DNA from: Promethearchaeota archaeon
GTDB taxonomy: Archaea; Asgardarchaeota; Lokiarchaeia; Sigyniarchaeales; SOKP01
DNA length: 64,000 nucleotides
Assembly (NCBI GenBank): GCA_019057795.1
Contig: JAHLWS010000082.1
Location: 62,001 to 126,000, forward strand
Reading direction: 5' to 3'
The stretch's first letter is position 1; each line of letters begins with the position of its first letter. Below are positions 48,397 through 56,904 of this stretch, piece after piece. The translations under genes and the position numbers were made by a program. The notes under the pieces are model-generated. The model did no database searches. It had not been told where the DNA came from and saw nothing but the letters and a program-made list of their open reading frames with translations.

Positions 48397-48831
48397 ATGG
48401 GAAAAACCAAAGGATTGTATGCAGCTCGTAAGCTGAAAATGAATCGTAAGAAATTTCGATGGAGCAAAACAAAGTATAAAAGAAAGAAGCTTAAATTAAA
48501 ACAAAAAGTAGATCCCATGGAAGGCTCACCACAAGCTCTAGGTATCGTACTACAAAAAGTAGGACGAGAAAGCAAACAACCTAACTCAGCTATTCGAAAG
48601 TGCGTACGCGTTCAGTTAAAAAAGAATGGCAAAACTATAACTGCGTTTCTTCCTGGAGATGGGGCTTTGAACTTCATTGATGAACATGATAGAGTGATTG
48701 TGGAAGGAATTGGTGGCGCAAAGGGTCGTGCAGTTGGCGATCTCCCCGGAGTACGATGGCGGGTTGTGAAAGTAAACGACGTATCACTTCAAGCCTTGAT
48801 TGCTGGCAAAGTAGAAAAACCAATGCGATAG
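48397..48831 (+). CDS. rps12: 30S ribosomal protein S12 (uS12)
   Basis: Decoding-centre protein uS12 (144 aa, archaeal length). Diagnostic: PQALGIVLQKVGRESKQPNSAIRKCVRVQL and the C-terminal GRAVGDLPGVRWRVVKVNDVSL. Start ATG 48397. It is 102 bases after nusA and 11 before uS7, as in most archaea. Confidence 0.96.
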   Translation: MGKTKGLYAARKLKMNRKKFRWSKTKYKRKKLKLKQKVDPMEGSPQALGIVLQKVGRESKQPNSAIRKCVRVQLKKNGKTITAFLPGDGALNFIDEHDRVIVEGIGGAKGRAVGDLPGVRWRVVKVNDVSLQALIAGKVEKPMR

Positions 48832-48841
48832 GTGAATTAAC

Positions 48842-49459
48842 TTGAGTAAAACAAAAAAAGATATTAAATTATTTAATAAATGGTCGTTTAACAACATTGA
48901 AATTAAAGATTGGACTCTTGAACATTACCTAAACTTAAGACCTGTTATCATACCGCACACTGCGGGAAAGCATGAACATAAGCGCTTTTGGAAAACTACT
49001 AAAATATCCATTGTTGAACGATTTGTAAACAGATTACTAGCACCTGGATTCATTGGTAGTAAGATTAAAGGGCATAAGAGCTCGTACGGCTCAGGAAAAA
49101 AAAGTAAATTTTTAAGGAGTTTAGAAGATGCGTTTACTTTGATAGAATTGAATACAGGCGTGAATCCTATCCAAATTTTAATTGAAGCGATTTGCAATAC
49201 GGCTCCAAGAGAAGAAACGACAAAGATTGCTCGAGGTGGAATTTCTTATGCGTCTGCTGTTGACATAGCTCCACAGCGCCGAGTAGATTTAGCAATTAAA
49301 TATTTAGTACAGGCTATTGGTGCAAGATCTCACTCAAACGAACGGCAATTTGCAGCGAATTTGGCTCAAGAATTAATATTAGCTTCGAATGATAGCCAAG
49401 AATCAAGGGCAGTAAAAAGAAAAGACGAAATTGAAAGGATAGCAGTATCAGCACGCTAA
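48842..49459 (+). CDS. rps7: 30S ribosomal protein S7 (uS7)
   Basis: uS7 (205 aa, archaeal/eukaryotic form), which nucleates assembly of the 30S head. Diagnostic: ERFVNRLLAPGFIGSKIKGHKSSYGSGKK, then NTGVNPIQILIEAICNTAPREETTKIARGGISY and RRVDLAIKYLVQAI. The start is TTG at 48842, set by the aggtga site about ten bases upstream and by the family N-terminus. The genes that usually follow (EF-1A, uS10) are not here. Confidence 0.95.
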   Translation: MSKTKKDIKLFNKWSFNNIEIKDWTLEHYLNLRPVIIPHTAGKHEHKRFWKTTKISIVERFVNRLLAPGFIGSKIKGHKSSYGSGKKSKFLRSLEDAFTLIELNTGVNPIQILIEAICNTAPREETTKIARGGISYASAVDIAPQRRVDLAIKYLVQAIGARSHSNERQFAANLAQELILASNDSQESRAVKRKDEIERIAVSAR

Positions 49460-49741
49460 AAAACCTTCAATTCGAAAAATTATTTTGTACTCTTTTTATA
49501 AGTTATTTATTATGTACTTAATTTCATTAAAATCGTTTCTCTATGTACTAAAATAATTATAAATCCTCTTTAAAGAGTCAGAACAAGAAATTCTTTTGGA
49601 AAATTAAAAATTATATTGAATTTTATCACCTACATAATATCTATTCTCATTATGGTCTGTAAAATTCCTAATTTTTATATACCTCTTATATAATATTTAG
49701 TTAAGCAGAAATAATAATATTCAAGATTTATTGAACTTAAA

Positions 49742-51733
49742 GTGGATTCCGACAAAAATATTGATGTTCTAGAGAAACAGCTAAAAATACTAGGTCAAAA
49801 AATAAGAATTGACATTTTGAAAAAATTAAATGTCTGTCGTAATCCTTTATCTTATTCAATGCTTCAAAAAGAAGTTTTAGGTGCAAATCCAAACTCAGTT
49901 AATTTCTCTTTTCATTTAAAAGCGCTAAAAAATGGTAATTTAATATCAACTTCCGAGAGTGGTTATACTTTAAGCACATTAGGGAAACAAATTTTAAAAA
50001 ATATCGTATCGATGGAACAAATCCTCAACGATCAAAACAAACAGATTATGATAAGGACTTCTAAATACTCGAAAGAGCCTTTTAATGCGAATAAAATCGA
50101 AGCTTACTTGATTAAGGAAGGAGAGTTGGAGAAATCTTTAGCAATACAAATATCAGAGGAAGTAAAAGAGCGTCTTTCTAAAGCTAACATTGATTACTTA
50201 ACAACACCCTTAATGAGGGAATATATTAACGCGATTCTATTAGAAAATGGGCTAGAAGAAATAAGGCACAAATTAACTCGATTAGGGACTCCTCCTTTTG
50301 AAGCTTTTAGTTTTTTTGACAGAAACTTCAACCCCGAACAGTTTATCTCTAAGTTAGGATCCGATGTGTCTGAGCAATTTCTTTTGTTAAATTTGCTCCC
50401 TAAAAACTTAGCGGACTTATATTTATCAGGAGAGGTAGCTTTGTTAAACTTAAATTATTGGAGTTTAAGACCCTTAGGCTTCTATCTTGACTCAAAATCA
50501 ATAGTAGAGTATATCACCAAGCAGTCTTCGATTAATCTTAATAAATTGGATAATAATGTAGACTTTATTAATTTAATAATGAATTTTTTCGATATCTTAA
50601 CGAAATTCAAGCCTTATTTTTCTGAAGATATATTATTAGGCAATTTTAATAATTCCTTTTTATCTTATTTTAATTCTAACAAAAATACATCAAATATTCT
50701 TAATATCATAATTTCCCAAATTTTAAAACTCAGTAATAGGCAATACGATGAGAAACCTCACCTTTCTTTAGAATTCTCATTTTTGGATAATATTAAAAAG
50801 AATAATGCAGAAAATTCGAAAACTCATTTTTGCAACGACTTTTTAAAGAATTTAATCTATCAAATTAGCCTAAATAATGACCTTATATGTCCTTTAATGC
50901 TATACGATTATTCCGACTTTCTTAGCTCTAAAAGCGAGTCTGATAATTTAATAAAAGTTCTCACTTCAAGTTATCGTAATAATATTATATTCTATAAGAA
51001 CAACCATTCAAACTTGCTCAATTCAACGCTTACAAATGTCCACAAGCAAAATAAAAACGACGAAGAAAGAAATAAAATCGTTTTAGACAAAATTCTGATA
51101 AATTTACATATGATTGCTCAAAAATCTAACCAAAAAGATGACGTTTTTTTCGAAAATTTGCACGAAAAACTAGATTCTGTGTTTGAATTCTTTGTTAGTA
51201 AAAAAAAATTAGTAGATCGAAAATTAAAATCTTCAAATCATTGGAAGAAAATAATTTCCGAATTTTTTGAGCCGAAAAATGGTGATTGGATTGACGAGTC
51301 TTTAAAATCCATTAGTTTTTTTGGCTTAAATGAAGCTGTAAAAACGCATTGTGGTATTGAAATAGATAGAAACGTAAATAGCGAGGTTTTTGCCCAAAAA
51401 GTCTTAAATTTTATAATAGATATTATTGATGAAAATAATCAACGAGAGCATGGAAACTATATTTTTACTCAACCTCATAACGATAATTACCTATTTAATA
51501 AAGATTATAATTATCAACTTAGTTTAGGAGATAAAACTAAACGTTACAACATAGATTTGATTAGAGATGAATCAAAATTATCTTTCGAGAGAAAAATTGA
51601 ACTTCATAAGAAATTCGAAAAAATCCTAGACGGAGGGAGCATTTTTACATGTAATTTAAATAACTTACATTTACTTGAACATATAGAGATTTTAATAAAA
51701 TCAAAATTAAACGCGTTTTCAATTAGAGCTTAA
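49742..51733 (+). CDS. wHTH - ATP-cone - NrdD-like protein lacking the glycyl radical end
   Basis: A 663-aa protein with three parts. Residues 10-90 are an ArsR-like winged helix (IRIDILKKLNVCRNPLSYSM, then HLKALKNGNLIS). Residues about 103-190 resemble the ATP-cone of ribonucleotide reductases (KEPFNANKIEAYLIKEGELE, then HKLTRLGTPPFEAF). From ~191 to the end it follows anaerobic reductase NrdD remotely: LADLYLSGEVALLNLNYWSLRP (about 223-244), later GLNEAVKTHCGIEI and LDGGSIFTCNLNN. It ends at KSKLNAFSIRA, just where NrdD would continue into the glycyl radical region; no RxCGY is present. Probably a nucleotide-sensing regulator derived from NrdD; that is inference. GTG start. Confidence 0.7.
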   Translation: MDSDKNIDVLEKQLKILGQKIRIDILKKLNVCRNPLSYSMLQKEVLGANPNSVNFSFHLKALKNGNLISTSESGYTLSTLGKQILKNIVSMEQILNDQNKQIMIRTSKYSKEPFNANKIEAYLIKEGELEKSLAIQISEEVKERLSKANIDYLTTPLMREYINAILLENGLEEIRHKLTRLGTPPFEAFSFFDRNFNPEQFISKLGSDVSEQFLLLNLLPKNLADLYLSGEVALLNLNYWSLRPLGFYLDSKSIVEYITKQSSINLNKLDNNVDFINLIMNFFDILTKFKPYFSEDILLGNFNNSFLSYFNSNKNTSNILNIIISQILKLSNRQYDEKPHLSLEFSFLDNIKKNNAENSKTHFCNDFLKNLIYQISLNNDLICPLMLYDYSDFLSSKSESDNLIKVLTSSYRNNIIFYKNNHSNLLNSTLTNVHKQNKNDEERNKIVLDKILINLHMIAQKSNQKDDVFFENLHEKLDSVFEFFVSKKKLVDRKLKSSNHWKKIISEFFEPKNGDWIDESLKSISFFGLNEAVKTHCGIEIDRNVNSEVFAQKVLNFIIDIIDENNQREHGNYIFTQPHNDNYLFNKDYNYQLSLGDKTKRYNIDLIRDESKLSFERKIELHKKFEKILDGGSIFTCNLNNLHLLEHIEILIKSKLNAFSIRA

Positions 51734-51753
51734 ATTGAAGCGTTTACTACGAA

Positions 51754-52677
51754 TTAATCTGATAAAAGTTCTGCTAAAATAGCCTTTCTCATAGGGATTC
51801 CATAGTACGTTTGTTTGAAGTAAATCGCTTTTGGTGAATCATCAATGTCAGGAGAAATTTCTGTAACTCTGGGTAGAGGATGCATAATTTTAAAATCGTC
51901 TTTAGTTTCCTTTAAATCTTTTTTTGTAAATACATATATATTTTTAACTCTATCGTATTCTTCAATGTCGGCAAACCTCTCTTTCTGAATTCTAGTAATG
52001 TAGAGAACATCCAAAATGTTTAAGATATCTCGATATTTTTCAATTTCTTTATATTTTGCTTGTCGTTGCCGTAAGAATTCCTTATCTCTTTTTCGCATCA
52101 TTAGCTCTTTAGGACTTATGAAATAGATGTTTACATCATAATTTGAAAGTAATATCGACAGAGAATGAACAGTCCTTCCGAATTTTAGGTCGCCCATTAT
52201 CCCAATATTTAAACCGTCTAACTTTTGACACTCTTCGGTAATCGTTAATAAATCTAACAAAGCTTGAGTTGGGTGCTCACCGCTCCCTGATCCCGCGTTT
52301 ATGATTGGTATTTTTGCAAATTTTGTGGCAAGTCTTGCTGATCCTTCTAAATTATGTCTTATAACAATGCCATCGCTATAATTTTCTACGGTTCGAATGG
52401 TGTCTGCGATGCTTTCTCCTTTCTTTATAGAAGAGACATCACCAGAATGGAAGCCAATTACGCTCCCCCCTAATCGATGCATTGCTGATTCAAAACTTAA
52501 ACGAGTCCTAGTCGAGGGTTCAAAAAATAAAGTCGCTAAAATTTTCCCCTTAAGGAGTTCTGAACTTTTCTTATTCTGAATCATTTCCTTGGCTTTTTTT
52601 AAGATATGATCGATATCTTCCCGCGAAAAATCTTTTGCTGATATGATTCCTTCCCTAAATTTCTCTTTGAATGACAT
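51754..52677 (-). CDS. pyrB: Aspartate carbamoyltransferase catalytic subunit
   Basis: PyrB (about 307 aa), second step of pyrimidine synthesis: carbamoyl phosphate plus aspartate to carbamoylaspartate. Motifs: FEPSTRTRLSFESAMHRLGG (carbamoyl-phosphate loop), SGSGEHPTQALLDLLTI, and MHPLPRVTEIS near the C-terminus. ATG 52677 (MSFKEKFREG) is preferred to TTG 52689. No pyrI regulatory subunit is next to it, although archaea usually pair them. Convergent with the NrdD-like gene. Confidence 0.94.
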   Translation of the reverse strand: MSFKEKFREGIISAKDFSREDIDHILKKAKEMIQNKKSSELLKGKILATLFFEPSTRTRLSFESAMHRLGGSVIGFHSGDVSSIKKGESIADTIRTVENYSDGIVIRHNLEGSARLATKFAKIPIINAGSGSGEHPTQALLDLLTITEECQKLDGLNIGIMGDLKFGRTVHSLSILLSNYDVNIYFISPKELMMRKRDKEFLRQRQAKYKEIEKYRDILNILDVLYITRIQKERFADIEEYDRVKNIYVFTKKDLKETKDDFKIMHPLPRVTEISPDIDDSPKAIYFKQTYYGIPMRKAILAELLSD

Positions 52678-52826
52678 AATTCTTAACAAAAGTTTTAATA
52701 AAATTAGGTTATTACTACTTAAATTATTTTTTATCTATATCAATAAAAGAGTTATTCAGAACTAATAAAATTTAAAATTTATAAATAATTAATTAGTTTA
52801 ATTTAAAATTTGTAGTTGTTTGAAAA

Positions 52827-53108
52827 ATGAAATTTCCACGTACGATAAATCGGTATTGCCCAAAATGTCGCTCTCATACAAAGCACAACGTGACACTCTA
52901 TAAGAAAGGGAAGGAAAGAGCGATGAACCATGGACGAAGACGCCTAGAAAGAAAGAAAAAGGGCTACGGTAGCTTTCCTAAAGAGATATTTCATAAAAAC
53001 GCGAAAATGAATAAAAGATCTCAGCCAATATTAGAATGTTCTGAATGTGGTAAAAAACAATATTCAAAATCATACCGCGTAAAAAAATTCGAATTACAAG
53101 AAGTATAA
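52827..53108 (+). CDS. rpl44e: 50S ribosomal protein L44e (eL42)
   Basis: Ribosomal protein eL42 (93 aa): zinc ligands CPKCRSHTKH and CSECGKKQ, the basic run GRRRLERKKKGYGS and the family N-terminus MKFPRTINRYC. Start ATG 52827. It forms a tight operon with eS27, 14 bases downstream. Confidence 0.95.
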   Translation: MKFPRTINRYCPKCRSHTKHNVTLYKKGKERAMNHGRRRLERKKKGYGSFPKEIFHKNAKMNKRSQPILECSECGKKQYSKSYRVKKFELQEV

Positions 53109-53122
53109 AATTGTGAAAAATT

Positions 53123-53329
53123 ATGCCAAAGAAAAAAAGACCAAAGGATTTAATTCCCTATCCAAAAAGTAGGTTTTTACGTGTAAAATGCCTAAATTGT
53201 GGCAATCAGCAAATAATTTTTGGGTGTTCTTCTACAGATGTGGAATGTTTAGTATGCGGAAAACTATTACTTCAATCTACTGGTGGTAAAGCACGAATTC
53301 TAACCAAGATTTTAGAAGTGCTCTCCTAA
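53123..53329 (+). CDS. rps27e: 30S ribosomal protein S27e (eS27)
   Basis: Ribosomal protein eS27 (68 aa) with its zinc ribbon VKCLNCGNQQIIFGCSSTDVECLVCGK and the C-terminal STGGKARILTKILEVL. In many archaea aIF2-alpha follows; here the probable mobile element starts instead, about 50 bases downstream. Confidence 0.94.
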   Translation: MPKKKRPKDLIPYPKSRFLRVKCLNCGNQQIIFGCSSTDVECLVCGKLLLQSTGGKARILTKILEVLS

Positions 53330-53726
53330 CTAACTTTCACCTTATTTGAGTTTTTATCTATTTATTTGATCGTGAAACCACTCTTATTCTATAAAATCTC
53401 ATATCAAATATATGAAACATAATTTCAAAACAAAATTTATTAAGAATTGCGAAAAATCAATATTTTTAATTATTTAAGACCAATATATCAATTTTGAGCA
53501 ATCTAAGAATCATAGTTCATTGTATCAAGCAAAATATATTATTTCTATATTAAATAAGAGAAAAGAAGCTATTTTTTAAAAATTAACGAAATTGTTAAAT
53601 GATATAATTATATTATTACAGATTTAAGGGTATCATTACTGTATCTGATATAAATGTATCATAAAAAATCAGCTATGATATTTTTATAACTTAGTTTAAA
53701 TAGATTTTGTAGTAATTATTTGTATA
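53330..53726. other. Intergenic region at the left edge of the mobile element
   Basis: About 400 AT-rich bases with no supportable gene. It contains the decamer aaccactctt at 53376-53385, repeated at 63490-63499 (candidate attachment site). Near 53629-53662 the motif gtatcat occurs twice with a related gtatctgata between, which may be an operator for the wHTH gene. A TATA-like tttaaatag lies at about 53696. Confidence 0.4.
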
Positions 53727-54044
53727 ATGTCTGTTCCAGAAAAAATTAGTGAAGTTTTAAAAAAAGAAAGCCGATTGAGTATTGCGGAAATTACTGAAAG
53801 GTTGAATGAAACAAGAAAGAGATTAGTTAGAGAAAGCGTATATAGACTTTTAAAGAGAAAGATTATTGTTAAAGACGGTAAAAAAGGAAAGGCTTATTTA
53901 TATTCACTAAAAGAGAACGCTATAGAACCAAAAATATTATTAAAAGAATTACATTCGATTATGAATAAAAGAATGGATTTTGTTGAAAAACCGAGCGAAA
54001 ATGAAACAAATACTATTAAAATAATTGAGGAAATGCTAAAATAA
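53727..54044 (+). CDS. Small winged-helix DNA-binding protein
   Basis: 105 aa. Residues 1-75 read as a winged helix: VPEKISEVLKKESRLSIAEI, recognition helix RKRLVRESVYRLLKRK, wing GKKGKAYLYSL. The rest is a charged tail. Probably a local transcription regulator of the mobile element. Its stop overlaps the next start by one base (TAATG). Confidence 0.65.
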   Translation: MSVPEKISEVLKKESRLSIAEITERLNETRKRLVRESVYRLLKRKIIVKDGKKGKAYLYSLKENAIEPKILLKELHSIMNKRMDFVEKPSENETNTIKIIEEMLK

Positions 54045-54319
54045 TGACCTTGTTAGATAAATTGGAGAAATTCAAAAAAAAAGATTCTCTTCAGGGAGAG
54101 AGAAAGATTTCTACTGAAAGAAAAAAAATTATTATCTCAGAGCAAAAAACCCCGAAATTAGAAAGATTGAATGAAATTCCAAAGATTAACAAAAATCTTG
54201 AATTAATCCTAATAAAAAGCGTTTATGCTAACAGATTCGGTTCTACTACTAATAAATTAAAATCAGATATGCAAAAAGCGATAATAAATGCTTGGAAAAT
54301 AGAATATGAGAAGGGATGA
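54044..54319 (+). CDS. Small basic hypothetical protein
   Basis: 91 aa, Lys-rich, with no recognisable domain. The N-terminal half is polar (LLDKLEKFKKKDSLQGERK); the C-terminal half could form helices (LELILIKSVYANRF). Translationally coupled to the wHTH gene before it and to a tiny ORF after it (ATGA overlap at 54316). Confidence 0.5.
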   Translation: MTLLDKLEKFKKKDSLQGERKISTERKKIIISEQKTPKLERLNEIPKINKNLELILIKSVYANRFGSTTNKLKSDMQKAIINAWKIEYEKG

Positions 54320-54390
54320 TTGATTTTTACGTGTTATTACCTCAATTTACGGAAGCATTTAAGAAAAATTTAGAAAAACTGAAAAAATAG
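54316..54390 (+). CDS. Possible 24-aa coupled small ORF
   Basis: Encodes MIDFYVLLPQFTEAFKKNLE plus four residues. The ATG overlaps the preceding stop as ATGA, the same kind of coupling as between the two genes upstream. Too short for statistical support. Confidence 0.25.
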   Translation: MIDFYVLLPQFTEAFKKNLEKLKK

Positions 54391-54548
54391 TATATTCTTT
54401 TTTTTAAGTTTTTTAGAATAATTAAAGCGTTTTTTAGATGTTTTTGATATTTTTATTGTATATTATACCATATCTAAAATAAAGATTTTTATCGGCTTAA
54501 AATTTTGGAATTTTATAGCATATCTCCGAATATCGTCTAAACTAAATT

Positions 54549-54902
54549 TTAGTAGTTTTCGATATTGAATTTCTTTTTAGATTCTCTGCGGAAACCAGCA
54601 ATGTTTTTTAAATTTTCGCCTCTACCTGTTCCACCGATAACGCATTTCTCAAGCAAACGGTTCTCCCTATCAATAGTTTTTAAATCATCTAATAGGACTT
54701 CCCCCTTTGTATAAGGTTTTGCTTTGTTTTTGGAATAAATTTTGCTCCAATTAGACATCCACGGTACAGTACATTTCTCTGGAGTTAACAGATAATCGGA
54801 ATATGCCTTTGTCTTAGCTCCTGTTTTGGTTAAGGGCTCAGTTCCTGTATCCTTTCTGTATTTTTCTTGAGTTTTTTCTTTGGTCATTTTTTTCACTTCC
54901 AA
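54549..54902 (-). CDS. Hypothetical protein of the mobile element
   Basis: 117 aa, hydrophilic, not recognised. It has a Lys/Thr-rich N-terminus (KEKTQEKYRKDTGTEPLTKT), a central Trp pair (VPWMSNWSKIYSKN) and a Gly/Arg patch (VIGGTGRGENLKN). Opposite in strand to its neighbours. Codon use looks coding. Confidence 0.45.
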   Translation of the reverse strand: MEVKKMTKEKTQEKYRKDTGTEPLTKTGAKTKAYSDYLLTPEKCTVPWMSNWSKIYSKNKAKPYTKGEVLLDDLKTIDRENRLLEKCVIGGTGRGENLKNIAGFRRESKKKFNIENY

Positions 54903-54922
54903 TATTTTATTTTATTTGTTTT

Positions 54923-55141
54923 TTGATTTATCATTGTTCAATTACCTATTTAAGTCTTTCTATTCGCTTCCCAGCATTGAGGTTTCAATTTCAGAAAGGC
55001 AAAAAGAGAATTGAGAAAAGCTCTAAGAAGTATGAATATTCCCCGAAAACCAAAAATGATATTCTCAAAAATTTTTATCGGGATGTATGGAAAACCACTA
55101 AGGCAAGAATTAAAAATCGTAGCAATTTAATAGATTTCTGA
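54923..55141 (+). CDS. Doubtful small basic ORF
   Basis: 72 aa, Lys/Arg-rich C-terminal half (KSSKKYEYSPKTKNDILKNF). No domain is visible and no ribosome binding site precedes the ATG. Kept only because the region has no better reading. Confidence 0.25.
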   Translation: MIYHCSITYLSLSIRFPALRFQFQKGKKRIEKSSKKYEYSPKTKNDILKNFYRDVWKTTKARIKNRSNLIDF

Positions 55142-55395
55142 TATAATCTATATAGGTTGTTCAAAACGCTTTTTCAGTATTATTACTAAAAGTTTAAATG
55201 GGTGAAAAACTATCGTTTAAATATGGTTGAAAGCGTTGAAAAATCGGTTTCTGAACGGTTGGAAAATTGAAAAACAACCAATAAAAGTAAAAGGTGTGAA
55301 AATTGCACTTATTACCTTGTTATCAAAACCGACTAAAAAACTTTTTTACAACTAAAAAAACGCAATAAAAAACCCATAAAATAAAGGAATTAAAA

Positions 55396-56259
55396 ATGTT
55401 AAATGAAAATCAAATAAATAAGATTAGAGAAATGCGGGAAAAAGGCTTAACTATTAAGGAAACGGCAAACGCACTTGAAGTTTCAGAATCAAGCGTTAAA
55501 AAATACACTTCAGAAGACTACGAAAAAGATAACGAACTTGATGAGAAAACGGGAAATTCGTTAACGAAACAATTTGATTTAGAAGAATACGATTTTCAAG
55601 ACGACATAGCTCCGTTGGTTTACAAACTAAAAGACCAAGCAAACGAAATAAATGTTACTCTTCACGATTACCTAACCGATATAAGCAATACCATGAACAA
55701 ATTCCTAAGAATAACAAGTAAACCACAATGGTTTTATTATGTGTTTTGCGAATTAGCCAATAGTTTTTCTCTAATAAACGAACACATAGACGCAACAAAA
55801 TTTATGGAAGCCGTTGATAATTGGTATGAAAGGGAAATAGATATGGAAGAGAGCGAGAAGTTTATTATTGATATTGAAACAAAAGCAGAAAAATTAGTTA
55901 AAAACGCTAAAGAAGAATATAATATTTGGCAAGAAAAAATCGACAATGCCCAAAAAGAATACGAAAAAATAACCTCTCTCCATACTGTTATGATAAATAA
56001 TCTATTAGAGAAACCAAATTTAGAGAAACTACAAAAAACAGAAAAGAAGTTAATAGATGCGGAAAATAGACTAAAAGAATTAGAATTATCAAAATTGATT
56101 TTGATAGAAAAATGTAAAATACTCGAACAATCCGATAAAGATAACAAGATTGCCAAAAAAGAAAATATATTGTTAAAAAAAGCGTTTAAAAAACTTAATA
56201 AACTTTTCCCTCAAGAAATAACCGTTATAATCCAAGAGATTGAAAATGAAATCCAATAA
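55396..56259 (+). CDS. HTH plus coiled-coil protein
   Basis: 287 aa. Residues about 5-38 are a helix-turn-helix of the resolvase/sigma type (KIREMREKGLTIKETANALE, then VSESSVKKY). Residues about 60-150 are helical with aromatic residues (KPQWFYYVFCELANSF). About 155-265 form a long Lys/Glu coiled coil. The C-terminus LFPQEITVIIQEIENEIQ may oligomerise. This layout resembles plasmid or virus DNA-binding/partition proteins but I cannot assign one. ATG follows aaaggaatt. It overlaps the next gene. Confidence 0.6.
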   Translation: MLNENQINKIREMREKGLTIKETANALEVSESSVKKYTSEDYEKDNELDEKTGNSLTKQFDLEEYDFQDDIAPLVYKLKDQANEINVTLHDYLTDISNTMNKFLRITSKPQWFYYVFCELANSFSLINEHIDATKFMEAVDNWYEREIDMEESEKFIIDIETKAEKLVKNAKEEYNIWQEKIDNAQKEYEKITSLHTVMINNLLEKPNLEKLQKTEKKLIDAENRLKELELSKLILIEKCKILEQSDKDNKIAKKENILLKKAFKKLNKLFPQEITVIIQEIENEIQ

Positions 56260-56545
56260 TCGTAACGAAAGGAAAAAATTTGTGTTGTCTATCATGAGTT
56301 ATATGGTACATCCATATACTGCAAAAGAGATACACGAATTATGCTCCGTGTCGTTAGGTTCGATATGTTCATCCCTAAAAAGATATTGTTCTCAGGGTTT
56401 ACTAAAAAGAAAAAAAAATAATGCCAAAATATTTGAGTATAATATCACACAAAAAGGAATTGAAAGGTTAGAGTACTTAATGGGGAGTTTAAGTATTAAA
56501 GAGCAAATCCAGTTGTTAGTTCGAGAGAAAATTAGATTGTTATAA
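56246..56545 (+). CDS. Winged-helix transcription regulator
   Basis: About 99 aa with one winged helix: FVLSIMSYMVHPYTAKEIHE, recognition helix VSLGSICSSLKRYCSQGLLK, wing KKNNAKIFEYNITQKG. ATG 56246 is chosen; TTG 56240 is in frame. It overlaps the end of the coiled-coil gene by 14 bases, so the two are coupled and probably function together. Confidence 0.65.
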   Translation: MKSNNRNERKKFVLSIMSYMVHPYTAKEIHELCSVSLGSICSSLKRYCSQGLLKRKKNNAKIFEYNITQKGIERLEYLMGSLSIKEQIQLLVREKIRLL

Positions 56546-56721
56546 CACGCTTATTGCGGAAGAGAAAGGGTTTTATGGTCAATTTTTCCCTTTCTCTATT
56601 CTCGGTATTTCTAATTTCTATAAAATATGCTTTAAATGAATATTCTTAAATAGTTTTATTCACAATTATTATTTGGATTTGGCATTGACAAAATAATCTT
56701 TAAGCCTTTTTTTTCGCCTTA

Positions 56722-56775
56722 AGGAAGCTCGAAAATTCAATTGTGTTGAACTCCTTCTCTAAAATCGAGCTTCCT
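56722..56775 (+). terminator. Stem-loop, candidate terminator or regulatory hairpin
   Basis: aggaagctcga (56722-56732) pairs perfectly with tcgagcttcct (56765-56775). The 32-base loop contains a second small hairpin, ttcaa-ttgtg-ttgaa. A T-rich tract follows (tttttttcttttc, about 56779), so termination of the upstream regulator pair is the simplest reading. Confidence 0.5.
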
Positions 56776-56904
56776 AAATTTTTTTCTTTTCATTATTAAT
56801 GTTAATCTATTAAACTTTTCGCTAATTCCTCTCTTCGATTTTTATCGATTTAGTAGAAAAACGCTTAAATAGTTAAAAAACTATTCTAATTCAACACAAT
56901 TGAA
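56736..56904. repeat. Inverted pair of a 15-bp sequence
   Basis: ttcaattgtgttgaa at 56736-56750 recurs as its exact reverse complement ttcaacacaattgaa at 56890-56904. Each copy is itself a short imperfect palindrome. The right copy spans the very beginning of the open frame at 56899. It could be a pair of operator sites or the trace of an inversion. Confidence 0.6.

Noticed and set aside
52387..52397. acggttcgaat, like a tRNA T-loop
   Set aside because: It lies inside pyrB on the antisense strand and no acceptor or anticodon stem can be built around it. I found no tRNA in the window by eye.
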